Of a stretch of DNA of 64,000 nucleotides, positions 18,940 through 29,094 are shown in pieces (the stretch's first letter is position 1; each line of letters starts with the position of its first letter). This stretch comes from Ralstonia sp. TCR112. Lineage in GTDB: Bacteria > Pseudomonadota > Gammaproteobacteria > Burkholderiales > Burkholderiaceae. The stretch spans positions 1-64,000 of the forward strand of contig NZ_VOSS01000033.1 of the NCBI RefSeq assembly GCF_007997035.1. Reading direction: 5' to 3'. Made by a program: the position numbers and the translations under genes. The notes below the pieces were generated by a model. That model searched no databases and was not told the DNA's origin. It worked only from the letters and a program-made list of their open reading frames with translations.

Positions 18940-21900
18940 TTACGAGGCAGCGGCGTCGGCCGGTTGGGCATGCGCTGGCGCCGTAGCCGAGCCGCCCTTG
19001 AACAGTCCCCGCACCAGCACAAAGAACAGCGGCACGAAAAAGATGGCAAGCACTGTGCCGGACAACATGCCGCCGATGACGGCGACACCGAGCGCGTGCT
19101 GTGCACCAGCACCGGCACCCGTGCCCGTCACCATTGGCACCACACCGAGGATGAACGCTAGGGATGTCATCAGAATCGGCCTCAGGCGCATGCGCACAGC
19201 GGCGATAGCGGCATCGACCAGGCTCCTGCCGTGCTCGTTGAGCTCCTTGGCGAATTCAACGATGAGGATGGCGTTCTTGCACGCCAGTCCGATGGTGGTC
19301 AGCAGGCCAACCTGGAAATACACGTCGTTCATCTTCCAGGTGAGCACGGCACCCAGCAGCGCACCGAACACGCCCAGTGGCACCACCATGATCACCGAGA
19401 AGGGGATCGCCCAGCTTTCGTACAGCGCGGCCAGACACAGGAACACGATGAGAATCGACAGCGTATAAAGCAGGGTGGTTTGCCCAGTGGAGGCCTTCTC
19501 TTGCATCGACAGACCCGTCCACGAATAGCCGATGCCGGCCGGCAGTTTTGCGACGGCATCTTCGACGATGGCCAGCGCTTCGCCGCTGGAGGCTTTGCTT
19601 GGCATGCCCATGCCCAGGATTTCCATGGACGGCACGCCGTTGTAGCGCTCCAGGCGCGGGGAACCCGACGTCCAGTCCACCTTGGCGAACGCCGTGAACG
19701 GGACCATGGTGCCGGCGCTATTGCGCACGTACCACTTATCGATATCGCCCGGGTTCATGCGGTAGGGCGCATCGGCTTGCAGCATGACTTTCTTGACACG
19801 GCCCCGGTCGATGAAGTCGTTCACGTAGCTACTGCCCCAAGCTGTGGCGAGGGTCGTGTTGATGTCGGAGATGGAAACACCGAGCGTTTCGGCCTTGTGG
19901 GCATCGATCTTCAGTTGAAACTCGGGCGTGTCTTCCTGCCCGTTGGGGCGTACGGCTACCAGGCGTGGGTCTTTGGATAGCGTACCTAGCAACTGGTTAC
20001 GCGCCTGCATCAGCGCGTCGTGGCCGAGGTTTGCGCGGTCTTGCAGCATCAGATCAAAGCCGGTGGCGTTGCCCAGTTCTGCCACGGCGGGCGGCGCAAA
20101 AGCGAACACCCGGGCATCGCGCAGCGTGGCAAAGAAACCGAACGCCTTGTCCACGACACCGTTGACGCTGAGCGCCTCGCCCTTGCGCTCGTTCCACGGG
20201 CGCAGCTTGACGAAGGCAAAGCCCATGTTCTGGCCACTGCCGGCAAAGCTGAAACCCGCCACGGAGAACACGCCTGAAACCGCTTCTTTCTGGTCAACCA
20301 GGAAGTGGTGTTCCACTTGGCGCAGCACGTCTTCGGTGCGCGCGTTGGTTGCGCCCGGCGGCAGTTGCGCCAGGACGAACAGCGAGCCCTGGTCCTCATC
20401 CGGCAGGAAGCCGACGGGCAGCTTCATGAAGCCAACCACGACCATCGCGAGCAACACGCCGTAGATCATCATGTAGCGCCAGCCCTTGCCCAGCATGTGG
20501 CGCACGATGCCCTGATACCGCTGATTGCCGCGGTCGAAGGTCCGGTTGAACCAGCCGAAGAAGCCGGTGGTGGCCTGGACGTGGCCTTTCTCAACGGGCT
20601 TGAGCAGGGTGGCACATAAGGCAGGGGTGAGCACCAGCGCGACCAGCACCGACAGCGTCATCGCCGACACGATGGTGATCGAGAACTGCCGGTAGATCAC
20701 ACCGGTCGAGCCCTTGAAGAACGCCATCGGTACGAACACTGCGGCCAGCACGAGTGCAACGCCGACCAGCGCGCCCGTGATCTGCCCCATCGACTTGCGC
20801 GTTGCCTCCTTGGGTGAGAGTCCTTCCTCACTCATCACACGCTCGACGTTCTCCACCACCACGATGGCATCGTCGACCAACAGGCCGATGGCCAGCACCA
20901 TGGCAAACATAGTCAGCGTGTTGATGGTGAAACCGCACGCAGCGAGCACGCCAAACGTGCCAAGCAACACCACCGGCACTGCGATGGTCGGGATCACCGT
21001 GGCGCGGAAGTTCTGCAGGAACAGGTACATCACCAGGAACACCAGCACGATGGCCTCAATCAGCGTGCGCACCACCTCTTCGATCGAGATGCGGACGAAT
21101 GGCGTGGTGTCGTATGGCTTCTGCACCTTCATGCCTGGCGGGAAGAAGCGCTCAAGTTCGGCCACGCGGGCGTCGACCGCCTTGACGGTATCGAGTGCGT
21201 TGGCGCCCGTCGCCAGCTTGATCGCCAGGCCGGCGGCCGGCTTGCCGTTGTAGCGCCCGACCGTGTTGTAGCTCTCGCTTCCCAGCTCAATGCGCGCGAC
21301 GTCGCGCAGGCGCACCTGAGAGCCATCGGTCTGCGTGCGCAGCAGGATGTTGCCGAACTCATCTACGGTCTTGAGGCGCGTTTGCGAGGTGATGGTTGCG
21401 TTGATCTGCTGGCCTGCCGATGCCGGCATGGCACCCAGTTGGCCGGCAGAGATCTGCGCGTTTTGCGCCTGGATGGCGTTCTTTACATCCAGCGGCGTCA
21501 GGCTGAAGTTGGACAGCTTGTTGGGGTCCAGCCAGATGCGCATGGCGTACTGCGAGCCGAACAGCGTCGTGTCGCCCACACCCTCCACCCGGCTGATGGC
21601 GTCCTGCACGTTGGCGGCCACATAGTCGGACAGGTCGGAACCGTTCATGCTGCCGTCTTCTGAAGTGAAGGCAAGCACGTTCAGGAAGTTTGTGGCGGAT
21701 TTGGCGACCTGCACACCTTGCTGTTGCACCTCCTGCGGCAACAGCGGTGTGGCCAGCGCGAGCTTGTTCTGCACTTGCACCTGAGCGGTATCCGGATCCG
21801 TGCCGTTTTCGAACGTCAGCGTAATGGTGGCGGTGCCGGAAGACTCGCTGGTGGACGCCATGTAGCTGAGGTGATCCAGCCCCTTCATCTTTTGCTCGAT

Positions 21901-22091
21901 GATCTGGGTGACGGTGTCTTCCAGCGTTTTGGCTGATGCGCCCGGGTATGTGGCCGTGATCGACACGCCGGCGGTGCGATGCTCGGATACTGCGCGATGG
22001 GCAACGTGGCAATGGCCAACGCACCCGCCAGCATCACGATGATGGCCAACACCCACGCAAAGATGGGGCGGTCGATAAAGAAGCGTGCCAT
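18940..22091 (-). pseudogene. RND (HAE1/AcrB-type) efflux transporter, apparent frameshift near 21966
   Basis: The protein is the inner-membrane proton-driven pump of an AcrAB-OprM-type system. It starts at 22091 ([18 protein letters not shown]). It has the family's paired halves, the TM4 motif [16 protein letters not shown] with the proton-relay Asp pair, and a typical C-terminus. After about 40 residues (QYPSIAPPA) the frame breaks; the expected continuation [10 protein letters not shown] lies in the next frame. Adding one base restores a 1050-residue protein, exactly the usual length. The break falls in a GCCGGCG stretch and matches the other frameshifts in this window, so it is probably a sequencing error. 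Confidence 0.88.
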
Positions 22092-22105
22092 GGTGGTGTC
22101 CTGAA

Positions 22106-23299
22106 TCAGTTGGCGGCCACGGTCGCCGGCTTGGTGGTCGCCGGCGTAGGCGCCTTCGTTGTCCACGGCGTTGTCTTGACCTCCGCGCCAGGCACGGCAC
22201 GCGGCAAACCGTCCACCACCAGTTGATCGCCCGCGCGCAGGCCGGTGCGTACGAGCCATTGGTCGCCGACGGTGCGGTCGGTTTCCAAGGCACGCCGCTG
22301 CAGCTTGTGGTCGGCTCCCACCACATAGGCGAAGGGCTTACCTGTGCTGTCGCGTCCTACGGCCTGCTGTGGTACGAGGACTGCCTCATCCTTCACGCCT
22401 TCGGCCAGCACCGCACGCACGTACATGCCGGGGAGCAGCACGGCATTCGGGTTGGGGAACACGGCGCGCAGGGTCACCGAGCCGGTGTTCTGGTCGACCG
22501 TGACATCGGAAAACTCGAGCTTGCCTTCCAGCGGATAGGTGCTGCCGTCTTCCAGCTGCAACCGCACTGTAGCTGCAGTGGCGCCCGTCTTTTGGAGGTC
22601 GCCTCGCGCCATGGCCTGCTTCAGGCGCAGCAGTGCGGCGCTGGATTGCGTCACATCAACGTAGATGGGATCGAGTTGCTGAATCGTGGCCATCGCGGTG
22701 GTCTGGTTGGCCGTTACCAAGGCGCCTGGTGTCACGCTCGATTTACCGATGCGCCCGGAAATGGGCGCATCCACGCGGGCGTAAGCCAGGTTGATGCGAC
22801 TAGTCTCTACGTTGGCGCGGGCGGCTGCCACATCGGCTTCGCCCTGGGCCAGGGCGGCCGCGGCATCGTCGTAGTCCTGCTGGCTCACTGCCTGGATGGC
22901 CACGAGCTCTTTGTAGCGCTCGGCCTTCAGGCGCGTGGTCTTGAGGTTGGCCTGCGCCTTCGCCAGCGCGGCCACATTGCTGTCGTAAGTGGCCTGGTAA
23001 GTGGCGGGGTCGATCTGGTAGAGCGGCTCGCCCGCCTTGACGTCGCTGCCTTCACGGAACTTGCGTGCCTTGATGATGCCGTTGACCTGCGGACGCACAT
23101 CTGCAATCAGAAACGGAACGGTACGGCCGGGCAACTCTGTACTGAGTGCCACGCGCTGGGATTGCACAGTCATCACGCCCATGGTTGGCGTGCCTTCTGC
23201 GGGGGGCGGGCCACCGGGGGGCTTGCCGCACGCAGCAAGTAGAGACGCTGCCGCAAGCGCGGCCAGAAACGGGGGCATAGCAGATGGGATCGGGCGCAT
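22106..23299 (-). CDS. Membrane-fusion (adaptor) lipoprotein of an RND pump
   Basis: The 397-residue periplasmic adaptor links the RND pump to the outer-membrane channel. Its signal peptide ends in a lipobox (SLLAACGK). It shows the biotinyl-lipoyl-like halves, a coiled-coil hairpin between about residues 100 and 170, and the beta-barrel region ending in [11 protein letters not shown], all typical of AcrA/MexA. The start at 23299 follows AGGAA; a longer upstream frame is open but lacks a signal-peptide-like beginning. It is the first gene of the operon. Confidence 0.92.
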   Translation of the reverse strand: MRPIPSAMPPFLAALAAASLLAACGKPPGGPPPAEGTPTMGVMTVQSQRVALSTELPGRTVPFLIADVRPQVNGIIKARKFREGSDVKAGEPLYQIDPATYQATYDSNVAALAKAQANLKTTRLKAERYKELVAIQAVSQQDYDDAAAALAQGEADVAAARANVETSRINLAYARVDAPISGRIGKSSVTPGALVTANQTTAMATIQQLDPIYVDVTQSSAALLRLKQAMARGDLQKTGATAATVRLQLEDGSTYPLEGKLEFSDVTVDQNTGSVTLRAVFPNPNAVLLPGMYVRAVLAEGVKDEAVLVPQQAVGRDSTGKPFAYVVGADHKLQRRALETDRTVGDQWLVRTGLRAGDQLVVDGLPRAVPGAEVKTTPWTTKAPTPATTKPATVAAN

Positions 23300-23330
23300 G
23301 ACAGGTTCCTGAGTATTCGGATCGACTAAA

Positions 23331-23345
23331 ACTAAACTGAACGGT
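23331..23345. promoter_or_regulatory. Possible TetR operator upstream of the pump operon
   Basis: ACTAAACTGAACGGT is an imperfect palindrome (AC at one end, GT at the other, with matching C and G inside) 32 bases upstream of the adaptor start. TetR repressors of RND pumps usually bind a short palindrome in this position. The match is weak, so this is only a candidate. Confidence 0.25.
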
Positions 23346-24042
23346 ATGGTATGAATATGATTTCGTGTGGTCAAGATCGCGCGCTTTCTAGATCGGAAAT
23401 AGTGCGTTTCGGCTTCGACACGTTCTTTTCGATAGACCGTTATCCGTTTCAGAACCCACACGCCGTGGCGGAGCGAAACGAAGGCGTGCTGGCGCCGTCG
23501 TGCTGGAGGTGGTGTTGCTCGGCAACCAGTGGGAGCAAGGCGGCTCTGAAGCTCAGCCTCCCGCTTCACGGGTGTCAATGGCAGTACGAAGCTCCCGCTG
23601 AGCACGTATGGAGGCATTTAAAGTGTGCGATCGAGGGGGCTGCCAGCGACATTGCCAACGGGTTGTTAGCGCTCTTTTTCCGCTCACAGAGTCGTGGCGT
23701 ACGCGGGGGGGCGTACGTGTCGAAATGCTCAAATAATCTCAGCATGCTCGTCGGCTTCTTGACACGCACAAAGGTGGCGTGGGATACGACACGTGCAAAC
23801 GCGGCACCCCACTTCCGTGGGGGGCAGGCTCCTGTGTCAGTGCCGCAGATTTGACGACAACAAGAAGTTGGGAGGGTGTATGAGCAACAAACACGGACCA
23901 CCAGCACCGCTGGCGGGCTGCGGAGCAAACGATTGGCGCAGCCACTTCACGATCCGAACGAGGGTCTTCAGGGCGGGCCTCATGAACGACGCTTTGACTT
24001 AACGGGCCATCCCCAGACTCCGAATCAACTGCGGCGCGCTGA

Positions 24043-24113
24043 GCGCTGTCCAGACAGCGCAGTGACTCGCTAGGGGCGGAGCGCTCCGTCGCCTTGCGTG
24101 TTATCGCAAGGCG
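24043..24113 (+). promoter_or_regulatory. Cluster of three hairpins ahead of the GH74 gene
   Basis: Three perfect stems occur within 71 bases: GCGCTGT-CCAG-ACAGCGC (24043-24060), the self-complementary CGGAGCGCTCCG (24077-24088) and CGCCTTGCG-TGTTAT-CGCAAGGCG (24090-24113). They end about 50 bases before the GH74 start. They could be an mRNA leader that stabilises or regulates the transcript, or repeat-like DNA. No T tract follows, so simple termination is unlikely. Confidence 0.45.
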
Positions 24114-24163
24114 CGACACTCACTCGCGGGCTGCGCTTGCCTCTCTTTATCGTGAAAACCACC

Positions 24164-26647
24164 ATGTTGCTGACAAGCAAGCAATTCTTCGTAACCGTGT
24201 CCGCCGCCTTGCTGCTCGCTGCGTGCGGGGGTGGCGGCAGTGATGCCACAACAACCGCGCTCTCTACGGGCACGACATCAACCTCGCCAGGTACGGGTGC
24301 AATGCCAACCCCTACGCCAACGGATGGTTCTGGCGGCACGTCTTCGGGCGGGGGCAGCACCTCTGGCCCGACGCCCGCTGTGGCTCCGTCCACCGGTTGG
24401 GCCAACGTCAAGATGGGCGGCGGCGGCTACGTGCCCGGAGTGGTCTACCACCCGACCGTGGCCAACCTGCGCTATGCGCGAACAGACGTGGCCGGAGCCT
24501 ACCGCTGGGACAACGCTGCCGGCAGCTGGACCGCAATGACAGACGGCTTCAGCCGCCTTGATGGCGGCTACGTGGGTGTTGAAAGCCTGGCGGTCAATCC
24601 GTCGAATGCCAATGCCGTCTACATGACAACGGGCATGTACACCTCATCCGGAAACGGGCGTTTCTACTACTCGTCCAATCAGGGCAACACGTGGAGCTAC
24701 GTCACGCTGCCGTTTCCCGTGGGCTCGAACAACCAGGGCCGGGCGATTGGCGAACGGCTGGTGGTTGACCCGAACCGGCCTTCGACCATGTTCTATGGGT
24801 CCCGCACTGCGGGGCTCTGGAAGAGCACGGATGCCGGCATGCACTGGAGCCAGGTCGGCTCGCTGTCGTCTTACGTGATGAGCTCAACCGATATCGCCAA
24901 CGCCAACCAGGGCAGCCCCATTGGCGTCGAGTTTGTCGTGCTGGACGCCACCGTTCCGACCACAGGCTTTACGCCGACGGGCAACGCGACCTCAACGATC
25001 TACGTGGGTGTGGCGCCGGACTACAAGGGCCTGGCGGGACTGGGCTCGTACCTCTACAAATCGACCGATGGCGGATCAACGTGGTCGGGCGTTTCGCTGC
25101 CCACTGCAGTCACCAGCGCCATTGCGAGCAACCAGCTCCACATTCCGCATCTGGCCCGCGCAGCTGACGGCATGCTGTACGTTCCGTTCACGACTGGGCC
25201 GGGCCCGGGCAGCGGTGCGCCATCGCTCCTTTACAAGTTTGACGGCGGCACGACGTGGACAAAGCTCATCGCCTCCGGCGAGGGTCAGTACTTCGGTGGT
25301 ATCGGTGGCGTTTCGGTGCAGGGCAGCGGTGCGACTACAAAGATCGCGTTTGGCGTTTCGGGCACATGGGGCGACGCAGCCTGGGTGCAGGTTGCCATGC
25401 GCTCGGCCGATGGCGGACAGACGTGGTCGGAGTTGGGCCGGTCAGGCGATCTGAATGGAACTCACAACTTCCATGACGCAACCGGCACGACAGGTGCTTC
25501 GTCGCCCGAGTATTGGGGCTGGACGGACGATCTCCAGATCGATCCCTTCAATCCCGATCATGTGTCTTATGTGACGGGCGGCGGCGTGTGGTCGACGCGC
25601 GATGCGTTCTCCTCGTCAACACCGCACTGGAGCTTCGACGTCAACGGGATCGAGGAGATGATCAACCTCGCGATGGTGGCGCCGCCGCCTGGTGCATCCT
25701 ACGTACTCGCCAGTGGGCAAGGGGATACCGGCCTCTACGTCCACACGTCGCTGACAGCGGCGGCGACGCGATCACCCAATCTCGGTGCGTCGCCGGCTCT
25801 TGGCCGTGGCGGCAACGGAACCGGTATCGACATGGCCTGGAACAATCCGGCCTACATCGCCGCAGTCGGAACATTCGGTACCTCTAAGGGGGCCTATTCG
25901 ACCGACGCCGGCGCCAGCTGGACGAGCTTTGCGAGCGTGCCTCCGGTGGCAGCCACCCACTCGGGTGATCAATCCAGCGTGGTGGTCACGGCGGATGGCG
26001 CCAACGTGATCTGGGCAATTGCTGGTGCAGTGCCGTACTACACCACCGACAGCGGCGCCACATGGACCGCAACTAATCTGCCGGCTCCCGCTGTCGCATA
26101 TCACATGGCGGCTGACCGCAAGAACCCGCGCAAAGTCTACGCTTACGAGCATGGCGGCAACTGGTGGTATCCGTCCAACTCCGGCAAGTTCTACTACTCA
26201 TCCGACGGTGGGCACACCTTCAGCGCCAGTTCGCAAACGTGGGCGCCCAATGGCTTCAATGTGACGGACTTGGCGGTCAACCCCTTTGCCGAAGGAGACC
26301 TCTGGCTGGCCGACGCCAACAACCTCTGGCATTCCGTCGATTCCGGGCTCACATGGACGAAGCTCGCCGGTATGGCAACGGTGGGCGCAGAACCCACCAA
26401 CGTGCACGGCGCCATCAAGGTCGCCCTGGGTGTGCCTGCAACGGGCGCCACGTATTCGGCAGCCGTTTATCTCGTGGGAACGGTCAACGGCAAAGACGCC
26501 GTGTACCGCTCCGACGACAAGGGGGCGAACTGGCTCCGCATTGATGACGACGCGCACCGATACGGCGGCGTATCCCGGATCGTGGCCGACACCACTGTCT
26601 ACGGCCGCGTGATCATGTCGGGCAGGGGTATGCTTTACAACTACTGA
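24164..26647 (+). CDS. GH74-family xyloglucanase, secreted lipoprotein
   Basis: The 827-residue enzyme should cut the beta-1,4-glucan backbone of xyloglucan. A signal peptide ends in a lipobox (LLLAACGG) and a Ser/Thr/Gly/Pro-rich linker follows. The body has the family's seven-bladed propeller repeats with Asp-box signatures such as STDGGSTW, SADGGQTW and TTDSGATW. The two expected catalytic acids are present: Asp108 in YARTDVAGAYRW and Asp556 in GTGIDMAWNNP. A GTG at 24152 is an alternative start; neither has a clear ribosome site. It lies near a GH95 fucosidase, which suggests joint attack on plant xyloglucan. Confidence 0.92.
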   Translation: MLLTSKQFFVTVSAALLLAACGGGGSDATTTALSTGTTSTSPGTGAMPTPTPTDGSGGTSSGGGSTSGPTPAVAPSTGWANVKMGGGGYVPGVVYHPTVANLRYARTDVAGAYRWDNAAGSWTAMTDGFSRLDGGYVGVESLAVNPSNANAVYMTTGMYTSSGNGRFYYSSNQGNTWSYVTLPFPVGSNNQGRAIGERLVVDPNRPSTMFYGSRTAGLWKSTDAGMHWSQVGSLSSYVMSSTDIANANQGSPIGVEFVVLDATVPTTGFTPTGNATSTIYVGVAPDYKGLAGLGSYLYKSTDGGSTWSGVSLPTAVTSAIASNQLHIPHLARAADGMLYVPFTTGPGPGSGAPSLLYKFDGGTTWTKLIASGEGQYFGGIGGVSVQGSGATTKIAFGVSGTWGDAAWVQVAMRSADGGQTWSELGRSGDLNGTHNFHDATGTTGASSPEYWGWTDDLQIDPFNPDHVSYVTGGGVWSTRDAFSSSTPHWSFDVNGIEEMINLAMVAPPPGASYVLASGQGDTGLYVHTSLTAAATRSPNLGASPALGRGGNGTGIDMAWNNPAYIAAVGTFGTSKGAYSTDAGASWTSFASVPPVAATHSGDQSSVVVTADGANVIWAIAGAVPYYTTDSGATWTATNLPAPAVAYHMAADRKNPRKVYAYEHGGNWWYPSNSGKFYYSSDGGHTFSASSQTWAPNGFNVTDLAVNPFAEGDLWLADANNLWHSVDSGLTWTKLAGMATVGAEPTNVHGAIKVALGVPATGATYSAAVYLVGTVNGKDAVYRSDDKGANWLRIDDDAHRYGGVSRIVADTTVYGRVIMSGRGMLYNY

Positions 26648-27024
26648 GCGGCCAGCGCCATCGTCTGATGGCGCTGAGAACGTGCGGTGCGCCAATCCAA
26701 AGGAGTCCATCTCCTGGCGCACCACGCCATAAGCGCGCGGCGGCAGACCACATCGTGCCGGCATGGGCGGATGATCCCGCCTTTGAGCGTGTGTTCAGCG
26801 TACTCCGACTGCTTTACGCCCTTGTTTTGCGGTCCTAATTAACTGCGACGCTTCAGTTATGGCGATGCTATGCGGCGGACGAGTGGGCAGTCGACATTGC
26901 TCAAAGCTGCTACCGAGCTTCAATCGTCCTTTGTCTTTCTCAGAATAAAGATGGCGAGGCGACGCACGGTCGCTTTTCAAGTTTGCGGGCGCCCCTCGGC
27001 CATTAAAAAAGTACAGAGAAGGTC
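26648..27024. other. Intergenic region downstream of the GH74 gene
   Basis: It begins with a hairpin at 26654-26675. The part from about 26800 becomes noticeably more AT-rich than the flanking genes. A short minus-strand frame at 26795-26980 shows no family resemblance and I do not call it a gene. Confidence 0.4.
26654..26675 (+). terminator. Hairpin after the GH74 stop codon
   Basis: AGCGCCAT (26654-26661) and ATGGCGCT (26668-26675) form a perfect eight-base stem with a six-base loop, seven bases after the GH74 stop. It is well placed as a terminator, but no T tract follows. Confidence 0.5.
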
Positions 27025-27041
27025 TTAGTGCTTCTGTACTT
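27003..27041 (-). terminator. Intrinsic terminator overlapping the stop of the 68-residue gene
   Basis: On the minus strand AGTACAGAAG pairs with CTTCTCTGTACT (with a two-base bulge), followed by six T. The loop contains the stop codon of the small gene at 27025-27231, so the terminator is built into the end of the coding region. Confidence 0.65.
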
Positions 27042-27231
27042 TTGCGCTGCCGGCAATATCGTCAGCCGTCGACTTGATCTTATGGGCGAGGTTTGAGAAG
27101 AATGCATCCATCTTGTGCGTTGCATTCTCGAAGTTTTGATTCGGAAGCTTGTCGGGGCCGCCTGCAATCTTCGGCGGGTGGGAAACGTGGTGGCCGGCGA
27201 GTGCGTTCGAAATTTTGCTAAAAATGCTCAT
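27025..27231 (-). CDS. Small 68-residue protein of unknown function
   Basis: The protein starts MSIFSKISNALAGHHVSH and ends in a polar, Lys-rich tail with HKIKSTADDIAGSAKVQKH. The opening resembles the first residues of DUF3597-type proteins, but it is much shorter and I do not claim membership. No signal peptide or membrane segment is evident; the C-terminal half could form an amphipathic helix. AGGA precedes the ATG at 27231, and an intrinsic terminator covers its stop, which supports a real monocistronic gene. It lies in an AT-richer stretch. Confidence 0.6.
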   Translation of the reverse strand: MSIFSKISNALAGHHVSHPPKIAGGPDKLPNQNFENATHKMDAFFSNLAHKIKSTADDIAGSAKVQKH

Positions 27232-27600
27232 GTTAAATCCTGGTTAAATAAATCAAGTGACCGAATAATTGGCTGGCCAGGTAGGAATTTAATCCAGGTT
27301 TCCGAAGGTGCGGGCAAGATTTCCGAATATATTAAGACAGGCGCGAAATTCCGGTTCGTAGCGCTGAAATACCGCTTGTTTTGTGCGTGAAAATTAATTG
27401 GTCGACGGTCTGATTGTGGCGTGGGCCATATTTTTCGGGTTCGGCTGCATCTTTTCGCCGTTGTCGTTATTAATAAAATTGCGCCGAATTAACCTATTTG
27501 AGCCAGACCGATTGTGCCTAAGGGTTGTTCCCGTATGGCGGTTTCATCGGGTCTGGCAGACGTTATCTTATTTTGTTCGATGCCTTAAACAGGAAAAATC
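27232..27600. other. AT-rich intergenic region between two small genes
   Basis: These 369 bases are clearly richer in A and T than the rest of the window. They separate the divergent 68-residue and 57-residue genes, so both promoters should be here. A weak open frame (TTG at 27398, 68 codons) contains a hydrophobic stretch but has no ribosome site, so I leave it uncalled. Confidence 0.4.
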
Positions 27601-27774
27601 ATGAAGAACGTGATCTGCTGCTTGGTGCTTGCTTTGACCAGCACCATCTTTGCGCAAGCGTCGTACGCTCAGGCCGCCGACATGGCCAGTCAGCAAGGGG
27701 GCGGCGCTTCGGATATGCAATCGTCTTCGGGCGGCGACATCTGGGGCTCGGCTGCCTGCATGGGCTGCCACTGA
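27601..27774 (+). CDS. Small secreted protein (57 residues) ending in CMGCH
   Basis: The peptide begins with a clear signal sequence (MKNVICCLVLALTSTIFAQA, with cleavage likely near SYAQA). The mature part is about 35 residues rich in Gly, Ser and Gln, and ends SAACMGCH. AGGAAAAATC precedes the ATG at suitable spacing. The two late cysteines and terminal His could bind a metal or form a disulfide, but there is no known family to confirm it. It lies next to a LuxR-type regulator transcribed towards it. Confidence 0.6.
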   Translation: MKNVICCLVLALTSTIFAQASYAQAADMASQQGGGASDMQSSSGGDIWGSAACMGCH

Positions 27775-27865
27775 GCCCGCTGAAGGCGTGAGCTGAGTGC
27801 AGCTCCGTGGGGCCGACGTCAGCACAGTCCGTCAGGTGGTGATAAGACCATTTGCAGGGCTTGCG

Positions 27866-28936
27866 CTACACGTCGGCGCCGCCCAATCCGCAGTCCGGAG
27901 CATTGCGGCGCTCAGGTATAGGATCCGTTGACTGAATCCGAACCACTACTTGTCCGATGGCCGATCTCGATTCGATCCCGAGTTTGTCGAAGATCTTCGC
28001 CACGTAGATTCTCACTGTCCAATAGCTGATCTTCAGCGCCATGGCGATCTGCTTGTCAGACATGCCCTGCAAGATCAGATGGCTGACTTCAGCTTCTCGC
28101 CAGGTCATGTCGAAGTACTGGACAAACCACGCAGCCGAACCAACGGTGTCCGCCAGGAGGTGCACGGTGGTGCATCCCGGGATCAGGCTCGCGCCATCCG
28201 TCCAACGTTCGACACAGAGCACGAAGCCGCTCCACGTCATATGGGTCGAGACCCCTGCACCGATCAGGGATAGCAGGCCGCACAGCGCATCTCGCCTTTC
28301 TCTTCCCAGACTTGCGAGCAGCGCGCGTGCCCGGCGATTCGGCTCCGGGGGCCGCGCGGGCTTCAGCACAAAACGCGGGTTGCTTTCTGAGGCGGCATTG
28401 CCTTGCGGGCGGCTCGCTTGGCGCAGTCGATGCGCGTTCAACAGATACGGCTGGAGCAACTGAAGCAGCGTTTGCTCGCGCACGCCAAAGCGTTTTTTTG
28501 GATCGCTGGTGCCGAACCTGTAGTCGAGCAGCATGCCGGTGCCATCTTCCACAGACATGCTGATGCCGGGATACGTCCGATGGCGCGTCAGAAAATCAGC
28601 AAAGTACTCTGTGCGCCCCAGCGCACGGGCGTCTACCAGACTTTCCACAATCAATGGCCCTGGGCAGCCCCGCAGCAAAGGTGAGATTGGGTCGACGGCC
28701 TGGAAGTGGTTCCGGTATTCCGCATGCATGCTGGCGTCCCGCCCCCAGCCGCCGGGCTCCACCAGCACGCGTCCCTCGTCACGCCAGACCAGGTGCCCGA
28801 CAACGTCCACATGTAGAAGCGCGCCCAGCGCTGCGACGAGCTCCGGGCGGTGCACAAAGCTATGTGCAGACGCCTGCTGCAGTTCTGTAGCAACGTGCAG
28901 TAGCGCGCGGACATCATCTGTGCAGAGGGTCGTCAT
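27866..28936 (-). CDS. LuxR-family (HTH) transcriptional regulator
   Basis: The 356-residue protein has a C-terminal LuxR/FixJ helix-turn-helix: MTWREAEVSHLILQGMSDKQ, then IAMALKISYWTVRIYVAKIF, DKLGIESRSA. The long N-terminal part (about 270 residues) shows no receiver, PAS or autoinducer domain that I can recognise. It therefore looks like a stand-alone sensor-regulator of the kind common in Burkholderiaceae. It lies between the GH74 and GH95 glycosidase genes and could control them or the small secreted protein. The ribosome site at 28936 is weak. Confidence 0.82.
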   Translation of the reverse strand: MTTLCTDDVRALLHVATELQQASAHSFVHRPELVAALGALLHVDVVGHLVWRDEGRVLVEPGGWGRDASMHAEYRNHFQAVDPISPLLRGCPGPLIVESLVDARALGRTEYFADFLTRHRTYPGISMSVEDGTGMLLDYRFGTSDPKKRFGVREQTLLQLLQPYLLNAHRLRQASRPQGNAASESNPRFVLKPARPPEPNRRARALLASLGRERRDALCGLLSLIGAGVSTHMTWSGFVLCVERWTDGASLIPGCTTVHLLADTVGSAAWFVQYFDMTWREAEVSHLILQGMSDKQIAMALKISYWTVRIYVAKIFDKLGIESRSAIGQVVVRIQSTDPIPERRNAPDCGLGGADV

Positions 28937-29094
28937 GCTGCCGGGTAGAGAACGGGGCGGGCATCGCGCCAGTGGTCCTTGGATGCATTTTTAATTGAGC
29001 CGGCCATCCATTTCAACTAGCCGCGGCCGCATGGGGCGTCCCTGAGAACCGGGTCGCTCAGGCGCCAGTCGACGCCGTTTCTCAGGGGCATCAC

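Larger units (their letters stand above)
23300..24163. other. Long intergenic region between the pump operon and the GH74 gene
   Basis: About 860 bases separate the divergent pump and xyloglucanase genes. Open frames of up to 167 codons exist, but none resembles a known protein or has a convincing start. An inverted repeat CGTACGC/GCGTACG sits at 23698-23717 around a run of G. Three further strong hairpins occupy 24043-24113, next to the GH74 start. Confidence 0.5.

Noticed and set aside
23698-23717. Inverted repeat CGTACGC/GCGTACG around a run of G
   Set aside because: Short and not near a gene start or end; could be chance in GC-rich DNA.
23351-23854. A 167-codon plus-strand frame in the long intergenic region
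   Set aside because: No homology, no ribosome site and an amino-acid composition unlike neighbouring proteins.
27398-27604. A 68-codon frame with a hydrophobic start
   Set aside because: TTG start without a ribosome site, overlapping the promoter and ribosome site of the gene at 27601.
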